Assembly: GCF_001421805.1 (NCBI RefSeq)
Contig: NZ_LMLC01000001.1
Span: 806,001 to 870,000 of the forward strand
Direction: 5' to 3'
Origin: Sphingomonas sp. Leaf34
GTDB lineage: Bacteria; Pseudomonadota; Alphaproteobacteria; Sphingomonadales; Sphingomonadaceae
Length of the DNA stretch: 64,000 nucleotides
The number at the start of each line of letters is the position of its first letter. The first letter of the stretch is position 1. Under the pieces are notes generated by a model. It saw only the letters and a list, made by a program, of their open reading frames with translations, was not told where the DNA came from and made no database searches. The position numbers and the translations under genes are program-made. Positions 1 to 8,222 of the stretch are shown in pieces.

Positions 1-292
1 CGCGGCGCTCGGTGCGCTTTTCGAACACCATCTCTAGCGCGATCAGGAACAGCATGATGCCGCCGGCGATGCGGAAGCTCGCAAGGCTGATGCCCAACCC
101 TTTCAGCAACGCCTCGCCGAACAGCGCGAACACGAACAGGATCGCCGCCGAGACGCCGACCGCGCGGATCGCCATCGCCCGCTTCTGCGTCGCCGACGCG
201 CTCGCCGACAGTCCGGCATAGATCGGCGCGCAGCCGGGCGGATCGATGACCACGAAGAACGTGATCAGCGACGAGATATAGAGTTCGATCAC
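1..292 (-). CDS. MarC family integral membrane protein (C-terminal part outside the window)
   Basis: Reading leftwards from a GTG at 292 gives about 97 residues that run off the window edge. The product begins with a hydrophobic segment containing [13 protein letters not shown], followed by [16 protein letters not shown], the repeat-like motifs of the MarC/YhgN family of polytopic inner-membrane proteins (function unsettled; once called multiple antibiotic resistance, some annotated as amino acid transporters). The GTG overlaps the folD stop codon as GTGA, so translation is probably coupled to folD. It is the last visible member of the yggT-DUF167-folD-marC operon. Too short for the threshold of a simple ORF scan because it is cut. 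Confidence 0.85.
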   Translation of the reverse strand, partial: MIELYISSLITFFVVIDPPGCAPIYAGLSASASATQKRAMAIRAVGVSAAILFVFALFGEALLKGLGISLASFRIAGGIMLFLIALEMVFEKRTERR

Positions 293-1164
293 AGGCTCGA
301 CTCCTCGATCGCGACGCCTTCGCGGCGCCCTGCCGAGACCAGAGTATTGCGCAACAGGCACGCGATCGTCATCGGCCCGACGCCCCCCGGTACCGGCGTG
401 ATGGCGCCCGCGACGTCGACCGCGCTCGCAAAGTCGACGTCGCCGACCAGCCCCGTCTCGGTCCGGTTGATGCCGACGTCGATCACCGTCGCGCCGGGTT
501 TGAGCCAGTCGCCCTTGATCATCTGCGGGATCCCGACCGCGGCGACGACGATGTCGGCGCGGCGGATATGTGCGGGCACGTCCTTCGTCCGGCTATGGAC
601 GACGGTGACGGTGCAGCTTTCGCCGAGCAGCAGTTGCGCCATCGGCTTGCCGACGATGTTCGAGCGCCCGACGACGACCGCCTCGAGCCCGCTCAGGCTC
701 GGCAACACGCTCTTGAGCAGCAGCACGCAGCCGAACGGCGTGCAGGGCACGAACCCCGGCAGTCCGGTCGCGAGACGGCCGGCGTTGATCGGGTGGAAGC
801 CGTCGACGTCCTTGTCGGGATCGATCGCCGATATCACCGCCTGCTCGTCGATATGCTTGGGCAAGGGCAGCTGGACCAGGATGCCGTCGATCGCCGGATC
901 GGCGTTGAGCGTCGCGACCAGCGCCAGCAGGTCCTCGGCCGACACGTCGGCGGGCAGCCGGTGCTCGATGCTCTCCATCCCCGCCTCGCGCGTCGCTTTG
1001 CCCTTCGAGCGGACATAGACGCTGGAGGCGGGATCCTCGCCGACCAGCACCACGGCAAGGCCGGGCGCGCGGCCCGCCTGTGTCCGAAAGGCGGTGACGC
1101 CCTCTGCGATACGGGCCCGGAGGCCGGCGGCGAAGGCCTTGCCGTCGATGATGGTCGCGCTCAT
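289..1164 (-). CDS. folD: Bifunctional methylenetetrahydrofolate dehydrogenase / methenyltetrahydrofolate cyclohydrolase
   Basis: FolD interconverts 5,10-methylene-, methenyl- and 10-formyl-tetrahydrofolate in the cytoplasm, using NADP. The 291-residue length is normal. Visible signatures are YVRSK at 50-54 (catalytic Tyr and Lys), GILVQLPLP at 94-102, the NADP-binding loop GRSNIVGKP at 166-174 and [10 protein letters not shown] at 257-266. The ATG overlaps the stop codon of the upstream DUF167 gene (ATGA), and its own stop overlaps the GTG of marC, so it is in the middle of a tightly coupled four-gene operon. It is one of three folate genes in the window, with folP and folK, which lie far apart. 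Confidence 0.98.
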   Translation of the reverse strand: MSATIIDGKAFAAGLRARIAEGVTAFRTQAGRAPGLAVVLVGEDPASSVYVRSKGKATREAGMESIEHRLPADVSAEDLLALVATLNADPAIDGILVQLPLPKHIDEQAVISAIDPDKDVDGFHPINAGRLATGLPGFVPCTPFGCVLLLKSVLPSLSGLEAVVVGRSNIVGKPMAQLLLGESCTVTVVHSRTKDVPAHIRRADIVVAAVGIPQMIKGDWLKPGATVIDVGINRTETGLVGDVDFASAVDVAGAITPVPGGVGPMTIACLLRNTLVSAGRREGVAIEESSL

Positions 1165-1472
1165 GCCCGCGGCCCATAGAGCGCGGACGCGATTTCCGCC
1201 AGCGTAGCGACATCGCCGGCGATATGCAGGCGCTTCAGCCGCGCGGTTTCGCCCGAGACGATCGTCACCGCGCGCTTGGGCACACCGAAGCTCTTGGCAA
1301 CGAGCGCAACCAGTCCGGCGTTCGCGGCACCATCGACGGGCGCCGCCGCCAGGCGCGCGGCAAGATGCTCGGGGGTGCCGGCGGCGAGCATATCGCGGCC
1401 GCCGCGCGGGGTTACCCGGACGGCAATCGCCAAGCCGTCACCGACCGCGCGCCAGGCAGCCGGTCCGTTCAA
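1161..1472 (-). CDS. DUF167 (YggU) family protein
   Basis: About 103 residues if translation starts at the TTG at 1472, which overlaps the stop codon of the yggT-like gene as TTGA. The open frame extends further upstream, but that part only shadows yggT. The core VRVTPRGG, then [32 protein letters not shown], matches the small alpha/beta DUF167/YggU fold, whose molecular role is unknown. Its neighbour YggT is a classic genomic partner of YggU in many bacteria, which supports both calls. It ends in an ATGA overlap with folD. The start codon choice is inference. Confidence 0.88.
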   Translation of the reverse strand: MNGPAAWRAVGDGLAIAVRVTPRGGRDMLAAGTPEHLAARLAAAPVDGAANAGLVALVAKSFGVPKRAVTIVSGETARLKRLHIAGDVATLAEIASALYGPRA

Positions 1473-1771
1473 TAAGCCGCGACGAGATAGTTCTGCGCGA
1501 TGTTCGGGATGACGATGTTGGTCAAGATGTAGAGGATCAGCAGCACGACCAGCGGCGACAGGTCGAGCGCGCCGAAATCGGGCAGGATCCGACGGATCGG
1601 GCGATAAAGCGGCTCGGTGATCTTCTGCAGCGCGTTCCACACCGTGCGGACGAAATCGCTCTGCGTGTTGATGACGTTGAACGCGATCAGCCATGACAGC
1701 ACCGCCTGGATCACGATGACCCACCAGACGAGATTGAGCAGCAATTGGACGATCTGAAGAAGGGCGATCAA
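1469..1771 (-). CDS. YggT family membrane protein
   Basis: A small integral membrane protein of about 100 residues with two hydrophobic blocks (LLLNLVWWVIVIQAVLSWLI and LSPLVVLLILYILTNIVI) separated by the loop TEPLYRPIRRILPDFGALD, which is the YggT hallmark. YggT proteins are linked to cell envelope or osmotic functions but have no firm biochemical role. I prefer a TTG start at 1771, preceded by GGAG at suitable spacing, because the family normally begins right at the first helix. An upstream ATG at 1852 would add 27 residues of unlikely sequence. First gene of the yggT-DUF167-folD-marC operon. Confidence 0.87.
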   Translation of the reverse strand: MIALLQIVQLLLNLVWWVIVIQAVLSWLIAFNVINTQSDFVRTVWNALQKITEPLYRPIRRILPDFGALDLSPLVVLLILYILTNIVIPNIAQNYLVAAY

Positions 1772-1888
1772 GGCGTGGGTCTCCGCTGGTGTATTGCTGA
1801 TATAAGGGGGCGGAGGGAGAACGAGAAGGCCTGTGATGTTGCTGGATTGCACGTGACGATTTCAGCCGCACCTGCCGCCCCGAGTCCC

Positions 1889-1969
1889 GTCATCCTGGGC
1901 TCGACCCAGGATCCAGAGCCACGAAGATTACCTTTTGAGGCTCTGGATCCTGACTTTCGTCAGGATGAC
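1889..1969. repeat. REP-like palindromic element, family A
   Basis: About 80 bp in which two small hairpins face each other. Each is built on GTCATCCTGA...TCAGGATGAC, and an inner GGATCCAGAGCC / GGCTCTGGATCC pair joins them. The same element recurs at 2970-3049, 28570-28650 and 40615-40695, with a half copy at 5174-5207, always between genes. Here it lies between yggT and argB. In function it may act as a transcript-end structure. Confidence 0.9.
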
Positions 1970-1992
1970 GGGGGTGAAAGGCGGCTCGTCCC

Positions 1993-2910
1993 CTACCGCG
2001 CCGCGCCCGTCGCGCTCACCAGCGTGCCCGCGCCCTGCTTGGTGAAGATCTCGAGCAGCATCGCATGCGGCACACGGCCGTCGATGATCACCGCGGCGTC
2101 GACGCCCGACTGGACTGCGGCGACGCAGGTTTCCAGCTTGGGGATCATCCCGCCCGTCACCGTGCCGTCGGCGCGCAGTTCGGCGATCCGCGCCGGATCG
2201 AGGTCGGTCAGCAATTCGCCCTCCTTGTCGAGCACGCCGACGATATCGGTCAGCAGGAAGAAGCGCGCGGCGCCCATTGCCGCCGCGATCGCGCCCGCCA
2301 TCGTATCCGCATTGATGTTGTAGGTGTGACCATCGGCGCCGATGCCGATCGGGGCGATCACCGGGATGATGTCGGCGGCGATCAGCGTATCGAGGATCGT
2401 CCGGTCGACCGCGATCGGCTCGCCGACGAAGCCCAGGTCGACATGGCGTTCGATCCCCTGGAGCTTGTCGGGCTCGCGACCATGGCCGACCTTCTGCGCG
2501 AGGACGAGGCCGGCGTCCTTGCCCGAGATGCCGACCGCGCGGCCCCCCGCCTGGCCGATCCAGCCGACGATTTCCTTGTTGATCGAACCCGCGAGGACCA
2601 TTTCGGCGATCTGCGCGGTCTCCGCATCGGTCACGCGCAGGCCGTCGACGAAACGCGATTCGACGCCGAGCCGCTTGAGCATCGCGCCGATCTGCGGCCC
2701 GCCGCCATGCACCACGACCGGGTTGATGCCGACCGCCTTCAGCAGCACCATGTCCTCGGCGAAATCGCGCTGCAGCTCGGGGTCGCCCATCGCATGGCCG
2801 CCATATTTCACGACGAACGTCTTGCCCGCATAACGCTGCAGATAGGGCAGCGCCTCGGTGAGCGTTTCGGCCTTGGCGAGCAGGGCGGGATCGGGCGTGT
2901 GATCGGTCAT
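1993..2910 (-). CDS. argB: Acetylglutamate kinase
   Basis: ArgB phosphorylates N-acetylglutamate with ATP, the second step of arginine synthesis. The 305-residue protein has the amino-acid kinase fold: [11 protein letters not shown] near 33-43 (phosphate-binding Lys and Gly), [10 protein letters not shown] at 66-75 for the substrate, and a later [13 protein letters not shown] segment typical of the family end. It stands alone, not in an arg cluster, and is bracketed on both sides by complete family A repeat elements, so it is probably transcribed on its own. The ATG at 2910 fits the usual N-terminal length. Confidence 0.97.
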   Translation of the reverse strand: MTDHTPDPALLAKAETLTEALPYLQRYAGKTFVVKYGGHAMGDPELQRDFAEDMVLLKAVGINPVVVHGGGPQIGAMLKRLGVESRFVDGLRVTDAETAQIAEMVLAGSINKEIVGWIGQAGGRAVGISGKDAGLVLAQKVGHGREPDKLQGIERHVDLGFVGEPIAVDRTILDTLIAADIIPVIAPIGIGADGHTYNINADTMAGAIAAAMGAARFFLLTDIVGVLDKEGELLTDLDPARIAELRADGTVTGGMIPKLETCVAAVQSGVDAAVIIDGRVPHAMLLEIFTKQGAGTLVSATGAAR

Positions 2911-2969
2911 CCGCGTCCCTTAGCCAGTGCGGGGGATTAGCGAAAGCCGGACCGCATATCACCAATTCC

Positions 2970-3049
2970 GTCATCCTGACGAAAGTCAGGATCCAGGGTA
3001 ACGGGCGGCGTCCCTCGTGGCTCTGGATCCTGACTTTCGTCAGGATGAC
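2970..3049. repeat. REP-like palindromic element, family A
   Basis: Second complete family A copy, between the start of argB and the end of the queuosine-precursor transporter gene. Both outer hairpins have the form GTCATCCTGACGAAAGTCAGG and its complement. With 1889-1969 it flanks argB. Confidence 0.9.
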
Positions 3050-3088
3050 GCAGGCACGGACGTCAGGATGCCGGGCTTGGTGAAACGA

Positions 3089-3736
3089 TTAGCCCCGGTC
3101 CAGCCACCGCCCGAGCTTCACGAAGAACGTGATCATGAACGGCACCAGCACGATCGACAGCACGACCTTGGTCAGCATCTGCCCCGCCATCAGCTCGACG
3201 ATCGGCCGCGCGCCGAGGAACGAGATGGTGATGAACAACACCGTGTCGATCACCTGCGAGACGATGCTGGCGATCATCCCGCGCAGCCACACCAGCTTGC
3301 CCTCGCCGCCGCCGACCTGCCCCGCAAGCTTGGCGAAGATCAGCACGTTGAGCGTCTGCGAGATGCCGTAGGAGATCAGCCCCGCCATCATCATCCGCGC
3401 GCCCTGCCCGACGACGATCGGAAACGCGTCGACCGCGGGCGGGTACATGCCGGGATCGTGCGGCAGCGCGAGCACCAGCTGGATCAGCGCGGCGGACACC
3501 AGCAAGGGTATGAACCCGAGGCGGACCAGCAGCGTCGCGGTCTTCTGCCCGTGCAGCTCGGCGATCGCGCTGCTGAGCACGACCAGCAGCAGGAATGCGA
3601 AGATCCCCGCCTCGACCGCGAGCGGGCCGAGCGCGACCTGTTTGACCCCCAGCACGCCGGCGATGCACACCATGCCGCCATACAGCACGGAGAATATGAA
3701 GAGCGAACGCGGGAACGCGGGAAGGTCTGTATTCAT
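3089..3736 (-). CDS. yhhQ: Queuosine precursor transporter (YhhQ/VUT family)
   Basis: A polytopic membrane protein of about 215 residues. Motifs such as SSAIAELHGQKTA, GLISYGISQTLNVLIFAKL and IDTVLFITISF fit the VUT/YhhQ family, which imports preQ0/preQ1 for queuosine tRNA modification. The ATG at 3736 directly precedes MNTDLPAFPRSLF. An upstream in-frame ATG would add 34 residues of poor, arginine-rich sequence and is unlikely. The gene ends in a hydrophobic segment followed by KLGRWLDRG. It is not in an obvious operon. Transport specificity is inferred from the family. Confidence 0.88.
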   Translation of the reverse strand: MNTDLPAFPRSLFIFSVLYGGMVCIAGVLGVKQVALGPLAVEAGIFAFLLLVVLSSAIAELHGQKTATLLVRLGFIPLLVSAALIQLVLALPHDPGMYPPAVDAFPIVVGQGARMMMAGLISYGISQTLNVLIFAKLAGQVGGGEGKLVWLRGMIASIVSQVIDTVLFITISFLGARPIVELMAGQMLTKVVLSIVLVPFMITFFVKLGRWLDRG

Positions 3737-3898
3737 CGCCGCGGACGCTAGCGAAAACGCGCGCGCCGTCAAATGACAAGCGGGGGCGAAAACCGGCCTG
3801 TCCTCAAATGACTGGCGACTAGCGCCCGCCCGTGTCATGTCGGCCGCTTGCGCAGCCGGGGGGCCGCGTGTGTCATCGTACGAGAACGCAGGGCGTCC

Positions 3899-5164
3899 AT
3901 GGAAAGACTAGTCATCGGCCTGGGCGGTATCGCCGTCATCCTCGGCATCGCCGTGCTATTGTCGAGCGATCGCCGGGCGATCCGCCTGCGCATCGTCGGC
4001 GCCGCCTTCGCGCTGCAGGCGGGCATCGCCGTCCTCGTGCTCTATTCCAGCTTCGGCAAGGTCGTGCTCGGCGAGATGTCGGGCGGCGTCGCCAACCTGC
4101 TCGGCTATTCGCAAAAGGGCACCGAGTTCCTGTTCGGCAAGATGGCGACCCCCGAAATCGGCGGCCAGAGCTTCGCGATCGCTGCGCTGCCGGTCATCAT
4201 CTTCTTCGCCAGCCTCGTCTCGATCCTCTATTATCTCGGCATCATGCAGTTCGTCGTGCGCTGGGTCGGCGGCGGGATCGAGAAGGTCATCGGCGTCTCG
4301 AAGGTCGAATCGCTGTGCGCCGCGGCGAACATCTTCGTCGGCCAGAGCGAATCGCCGCTCGTCATCCGCCCCTATCTCGCAGGCCTCACGCCGGCGCAGC
4401 TGTTCACGGTGATGACCAGCGGGATGGCCGGCGTCGCGGGCACCATCCTCGCCGCCTATGCGTCGATGGGGATCCGCATCGATTATCTGCTCGCCGCCAG
4501 CTTCATGGCGGCGCCCGGCGGCATCCTGATGGCCAAGATCATCATGCCCGACCGCGTCACCCCGCCCGAGGGCGAACTCGCGCTCGGCGACCTGCCCGGC
4601 GAATCGTCGGCTGGCGAACCCATGCCGCAGGCGACGCACGACGAGGAAAAGCCTGCCAACCTGATCATGGCCGCGGCGCAGGGTGCGCAGACCGGCGTCC
4701 GCCTCGCGGTCGCGGTCGGCGCGATGGTGCTGGCGTTCGTCGCGCTGGTGGCGCTCGCCAACGGCCTGCTCGGCGGGCTCGGCAACATGATCGGCCTGCC
4801 CGGGCTCAGCTTCCAGGGCCTGCTCGGCTATCTCTTCGCGCCGATCATGTTCCTGCTCAACGTGCCCTGGAACGAGGCGGGCATCGCGGGCGGGCTGTTC
4901 GGGCAGAAGATCGTGCTGAACGAATTCGTCGCCTACATCTCGCTCGGCACGCAGCAGGGGCTGAGCGCACGCACGATCGCGGTGATCACCTTCTCGCTCT
5001 GCGGCTTTGCCAACTTCTCGTCGATCGCGATCCAGATGGCGGTGACGGGCAGCCTGGCCCCCAACCAGCGGCCGATGATCGCCAAGCTCGGCCTGCGCGC
5101 GCTGGCCGCGGGCAGCCTCGCCAACCTGATGTCCGCCGCGCTCGCGGGGCTGCTGATCAGCTGA
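3899..5164 (+). CDS. Concentrative nucleoside transporter (NupC/CNT family)
   Basis: A 421-residue inner-membrane protein of the CNT family, which takes up nucleosides with protons or sodium. Family hallmarks are visible: VFLFGKMATPEIGG-like text near the first third, GQSESPLVIRPYL (substrate-binding hairpin), TSGMAGVAGTILAAYASMG, and near the end CGFANFSSIAIQMA. The ATG at 3899 (MERLVIGLGG) starts directly on the first membrane helix. The 17 upstream codons of the open frame look non-coding. A family A half-palindrome and a possible terminator follow the stop codon, so it is probably monocistronic. Confidence 0.93.
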   Translation: MERLVIGLGGIAVILGIAVLLSSDRRAIRLRIVGAAFALQAGIAVLVLYSSFGKVVLGEMSGGVANLLGYSQKGTEFLFGKMATPEIGGQSFAIAALPVIIFFASLVSILYYLGIMQFVVRWVGGGIEKVIGVSKVESLCAAANIFVGQSESPLVIRPYLAGLTPAQLFTVMTSGMAGVAGTILAAYASMGIRIDYLLAASFMAAPGGILMAKIIMPDRVTPPEGELALGDLPGESSAGEPMPQATHDEEKPANLIMAAAQGAQTGVRLAVAVGAMVLAFVALVALANGLLGGLGNMIGLPGLSFQGLLGYLFAPIMFLLNVPWNEAGIAGGLFGQKIVLNEFVAYISLGTQQGLSARTIAVITFSLCGFANFSSIAIQMAVTGSLAPNQRPMIAKLGLRALAAGSLANLMSAALAGLLIS

Positions 5165-5173
5165 GTCGCCCTC

Positions 5174-5207
5174 CTCTGTCATCCTGACTTTCGTGAGGAT
5201 GACAGAG
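5174..5207. repeat. Half family A palindrome behind the nucleoside transporter
   Basis: A single hairpin CTCTGTCATCCTGA / its complement, with twelve-base arms, starting 10 bases after the stop codon at 5164. It is one half of the family A element and could protect or end the transcript. Confidence 0.7.
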
Positions 5208-5287
5208 GTTGAGACGACAGGGCCGGGACGACACGGCGCGTAGAACGCAATCGGACTCGCCGCCTTTCGGCGACGAGCCCGACGCCA

Positions 5288-5322
5288 CTGCCTTTCGGGG
5301 GAGAGGAGGCAGCTCTCTTTTA
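5288..5322 (+). terminator. Possible terminator downstream of the nucleoside transporter
   Basis: A stem CTGCCT / AGGCAG encloses a G-rich loop and is followed by CTCTCTTTTA on the plus strand. The T tract is imperfect and the stem only six bases, so this is a weak call. It lies between the convergent nucleoside transporter and fasciclin genes. Confidence 0.35.
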
Positions 5323-5332
5323 TTATAGTCGA

Positions 5333-5887
5333 TTACGGCAGCATCACCGTGTCGATAACGTGAATAACGCCGTTCGACTGCATGACGTTGGCGATCGTGA
5401 TCTTACCTTGGTGGCCCTTGCCGTCCATGATGCCCCATCCCATGCCGACCTTCTTGAACATCAGCGGCTCGCCCTGCACGGTGGTGTAGGTCGCGGTGCC
5501 GCCGTTTGCCTTCGCCTTGGCGGCGATGTCGGCCGCGGTGATCGTGCCGGGGACGACGTGATAGGTCAGGACCCCAGCGAGTTGCGCCTTGTTCTCGGGC
5601 TTGAGCAGCGTGTCGACGGTGCCGGCGGGCAGTTTCTTGAACGCGGCGTTGGTCGGCGCGAACACCGTGAACGGACCCGGACCCGACAGCGTCTCGACGA
5701 GGCCTGCAGCCTTCACCGCGGCGACGAGCGTCGTGTGATCCTTCGAATTGACCGCGTTCTCGACGATATTCTTGGTCGGGTACATCGCGGCACCACCGAC
5801 CATCGGGTTGGTCTTGGCAGCAACGAGCGTGCTACCGCTGGCGACGACGGCAACGGCGACGATTGCCGTACGGAAAACATGATTCAT
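5333..5887 (-). CDS. Secreted fasciclin (FAS1) domain protein
   Basis: 184 residues. The N-terminus is a clear signal peptide (FRTAIVAVAVVASGSTLVAA), so the mature protein is exported. The rest is one FAS1 domain: TLVAAVKAAGLVETL, the H1 box GPFTVFAPTNAAFKKLP, LTYHVVPG, and the H2 region SNGVIHVIDTVMLP. FAS1 domains mediate adhesion or extracellular interaction, and the exact role here is unknown. The ATG at 5887 has a good AGGAGAG ribosome-binding site. An earlier in-frame ATG at 5980 would destroy the signal peptide. Single gene, convergent with the nucleoside transporter. Confidence 0.95.
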   Translation of the reverse strand: MNHVFRTAIVAVAVVASGSTLVAAKTNPMVGGAAMYPTKNIVENAVNSKDHTTLVAAVKAAGLVETLSGPGPFTVFAPTNAAFKKLPAGTVDTLLKPENKAQLAGVLTYHVVPGTITAADIAAKAKANGGTATYTTVQGEPLMFKKVGMGWGIMDGKGHQGKITIANVMQSNGVIHVIDTVMLP

Positions 5888-5966
5888 GGCATCTCTCCTG
5901 CGCGGAGCCTGTGTGCGGCGCCACTGCCGGAGATACGCGCCGTCTGATGGAAGGATGCAGGCGCCA

Positions 5967-6905
5967 TCAGATAGTTGCAACGAGTTTGGACCAAGCGGCG
6001 CTCTCGTCCTCGTACCGCCGCATGACCGCTAGGTCGGTCGCGATCGCGGTCTCCAGATCGACCTCGACCGAGCCGCTCCACTCGAACGTCGCATTGCCCG
6101 ACAGCGTCACCATCGCCGCCGCATTCGCCTGCGCGCGGACGAGCCCGCCCTTGTTGAACACGGTCGTCTGCGTGTCGTACGCAATCCGCCCGGTCAGGCA
6201 CGCGGCATAGGTCGACGCCGCCATCGCGCTGCCGCAACTGTCGGTGAGCCCAACCCCGCGCTCGAAGGTGCGCACGAAAAGGTCGCGCCCCCGCAGCTCG
6301 ACGAAGCTGACATTCGCGCGATTGGGCAGCCAGTCGGGCGCGGCCTCGCACGCTCCGCCGACGCAGACGAGTTCGGCCTCGTCGATCGCGTCGACGAACG
6401 TCACGAGATGTGGATTCGGCATCGCCACTGCAGTGAACGCGCGCGGCGTCGGCAAGCCGGCGATCGGCGCGTCGACGACCCGGTCCACCCCCACCGCCAT
6501 CGGCCATGCGGCGACGTCGAGCGAGGCCGGCCCCGCAATCTCGCGGACGGTATAGACGCCGGCCGCGATATCGGCATCGCGCACCACTACCGCATCGCTC
6601 GTCTTGAGCAGCGCGGTCGCGGTCTTTGTGCCCGTCGCGGCGAACCCCGCGCGCGCTACGCACCGCAGCCCGTTCAGGCACGTCTCGGATTCGCTGCCGT
6701 CGGAATTGAACATCCGCATCCCGAACGCGTGATCCGCATCGCCATCGGTGAGCAGCAACAGCCCATCGCCGCCAACCGGGCCGTCGCGATCCGCGAGCGC
6801 CCGCGCGACCGCCGCCCACGCCGCATCGCCGAGCGTCGACGCGCGCGCGTCGATCAGCGGGAAATCATTACCGGACCCATGACATTTTACGAGATCGAAG
6901 CGCAT
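5967..6905 (-). CDS. dapF: Diaminopimelate epimerase
   Basis: DapF converts LL- to meso-diaminopimelate for lysine and peptidoglycan synthesis, using two catalytic cysteines. The 312-residue protein starts MRFDLVKCHGSGNDF, the canonical opening. A second ATG three codons upstream (6914) is also possible. The first catalytic region reads ETCLNGLRC where most enzymes have MCGNG, and the second reads TDSCGSAMAAS. Both cysteines are kept, but the Gly after the first one is replaced by Leu. The protein is about 35 residues longer than the E. coli enzyme, mainly through a middle insertion. Alone on its strand next to the DUF6456 gene. Confidence 0.87.
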   Translation of the reverse strand: MRFDLVKCHGSGNDFPLIDARASTLGDAAWAAVARALADRDGPVGGDGLLLLTDGDADHAFGMRMFNSDGSESETCLNGLRCVARAGFAATGTKTATALLKTSDAVVVRDADIAAGVYTVREIAGPASLDVAAWPMAVGVDRVVDAPIAGLPTPRAFTAVAMPNPHLVTFVDAIDEAELVCVGGACEAAPDWLPNRANVSFVELRGRDLFVRTFERGVGLTDSCGSAMAASTYAACLTGRIAYDTQTTVFNKGGLVRAQANAAAMVTLSGNATFEWSGSVEVDLETAIATDLAVMRRYEDESAAWSKLVATI

Positions 6906-6944
6906 GCTTGCCATCTAGTCATGCGACTGCGCCAAAGCGAGCGC

Positions 6945-7421
6945 CTAACCGATCGCATACTGCGCCGCCACCCGATCGAGCGCGAGCGTCAGCACCAGCC
7001 GCCCCGCCCGCGCCGGCCATTGCAACGCCTTCTCCGCGACGGGCAGACCCTCGCCCGCGCAGACCACGCGCCACAGGATATCCGCGAGCCCCGGCCCCGC
7101 CGCCGCCAGCGCCGCGTCGAACCGCGCCTTTGCCGCGATCTGCGCCGACGTCGGATCGAGCCCGTTATGGCCGCCGTCATACCGGGCGCCATCGACCCGC
7201 TCCGCCCAGCGCATCGTCACGCTCGGCGCGATCGACGCGCGCTCGTAGTCGGCGCGCAATCGCTCCCCCGCCGCGAACTGTCGCGCGTTGACCAGCCCGC
7301 GCGCGCGCAGCCACCCGAGCGGCGATTCGGCCAGATTTACTGTCACCGTCCGCCCGCGCCGAGGCCCCGACGGCAGCGGCACGCCCTCCGAATCGATCGA
7401 CCGTTCTACCAATTCGCGCAT
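6945..7421 (-). CDS. DUF6456 domain protein
   Basis: 158 residues with no signal peptide or membrane segment. The segment SPLGWLRARGLVNARQFAAGERLRADYERA...PSVTMRW matches the alphaproteobacterial DUF6456 family, often annotated as a helix-turn-helix or replication-related protein. The function is unknown. It is divergent from the XRE regulator gene that starts 84 bases away, so the two may share a regulatory region. Confidence 0.8.
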   Translation of the reverse strand: MRELVERSIDSEGVPLPSGPRRGRTVTVNLAESPLGWLRARGLVNARQFAAGERLRADYERASIAPSVTMRWAERVDGARYDGGHNGLDPTSAQIAAKARFDAALAAAGPGLADILWRVVCAGEGLPVAEKALQWPARAGRLVLTLALDRVAAQYAIG

Positions 7422-7505
7422 CCACCGTCTCCCTTACTCATAGCGATTGCCATATCGGCACGGTTGTAGGACAGAAGAATAACCCATCTGGTTTGGAGCC
7501 TGTCG

Positions 7506-8066
7506 ATGATCACCGCCATCCGCCAAGTTCGCCGTGCCAAGGGCCTGACGCTCGAGGATGTCGCGCGGCGCTGCGTCCCGCCGACGACGGCGCAGACGAT
7601 CGGCCGGCTTGAAACCGGCACGCGCACCGTCTCGGTCGGCTGGCTCAACCGCATCGCCGCCGCGCTGGGCGTCGAAGCCGCCGATCTCGTCACGCTGCCC
7701 GACCGCGCCGACCTGCCCGTCACCGCGATCCTCGATGCGCGCGGCGCACACGCCCCCCGGCGCACCGCGACGGTCGCGCCCCCGCAGGTCGCATCGGGCC
7801 AGATCGCTCTGACGGTATCGTGTGGCATCGGCGACTATCGCGCGGGCGACGTGATCTGGTGTGCGATGGTCGCGCCCGAGGAGTTTGCGACCGCGTTCAA
7901 CCGCGACGTGCTCGTCCCGCACCCCGCAGGCCGGTTCGTCTTCGGACGGCTGATCGGATGCGGCGACGGCGTCACCCTGTTGCCGCCGGGCGCGGGCACG
8001 CAGCCGCAGACGATCGAGGACCCCGCCTGGATCGCGGTCGCGATCCGGCTCGTCCGCGACCTGTGA
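7506..8066 (+). CDS. XRE family transcriptional regulator
   Basis: 186 residues. An N-terminal Cro/C1-type helix-turn-helix fills residues 1-60 (IRQVRRAKGLTLEDVARRC...QTIGRLETGTRTVSVGWLNRIAAALGV). The C-terminal part has LPDRADLPVTAILDA and a beta-rich stretch with VIWCAMVAPEEFATAFNRDV that could be a small ligand-sensing or cupin-like domain. Targets are unknown. It faces away from DUF6456 and is followed by the tRNA-Val gene on the opposite strand. Confidence 0.88.
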   Translation: MITAIRQVRRAKGLTLEDVARRCVPPTTAQTIGRLETGTRTVSVGWLNRIAAALGVEAADLVTLPDRADLPVTAILDARGAHAPRRTATVAPPQVASGQIALTVSCGIGDYRAGDVIWCAMVAPEEFATAFNRDVLVPHPAGRFVFGRLIGCGDGVTLLPPGAGTQPQTIEDPAWIAVAIRLVRDL

Positions 8067-8082
8067 CGATCGAATGCAGGGA

Positions 8083-8158
8083 TGGTGGGCGATGACGGGC
8101 TCGAACCGCCGACATTCTCGGTGTAAACGAGACGCTCTACCAACTGAGCTAATCGCCC
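8083..8158 (-). tRNA. tRNA-Val (anticodon TAC)
   Basis: A complete 76-nt cloverleaf. The acceptor GGGCGAT pairs with ATCGCCC, followed by a templated ACCA end. The D arm is GCTC/GAGC. The anticodon loop TTTACAC gives TAC (valine, GTA codons) on a TCTCG/CGAGA stem. The T arm is GGCGG TTCGAGC CCGTC (one G-T pair). Confidence 0.97.
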
Positions 8159-8222
8159 CCTCTCGGGTCGACGTGCGATGCCAAAGCCCGGCGGCCGGGG
8201 CAAGCTAAAAGGGCGGGCACCG

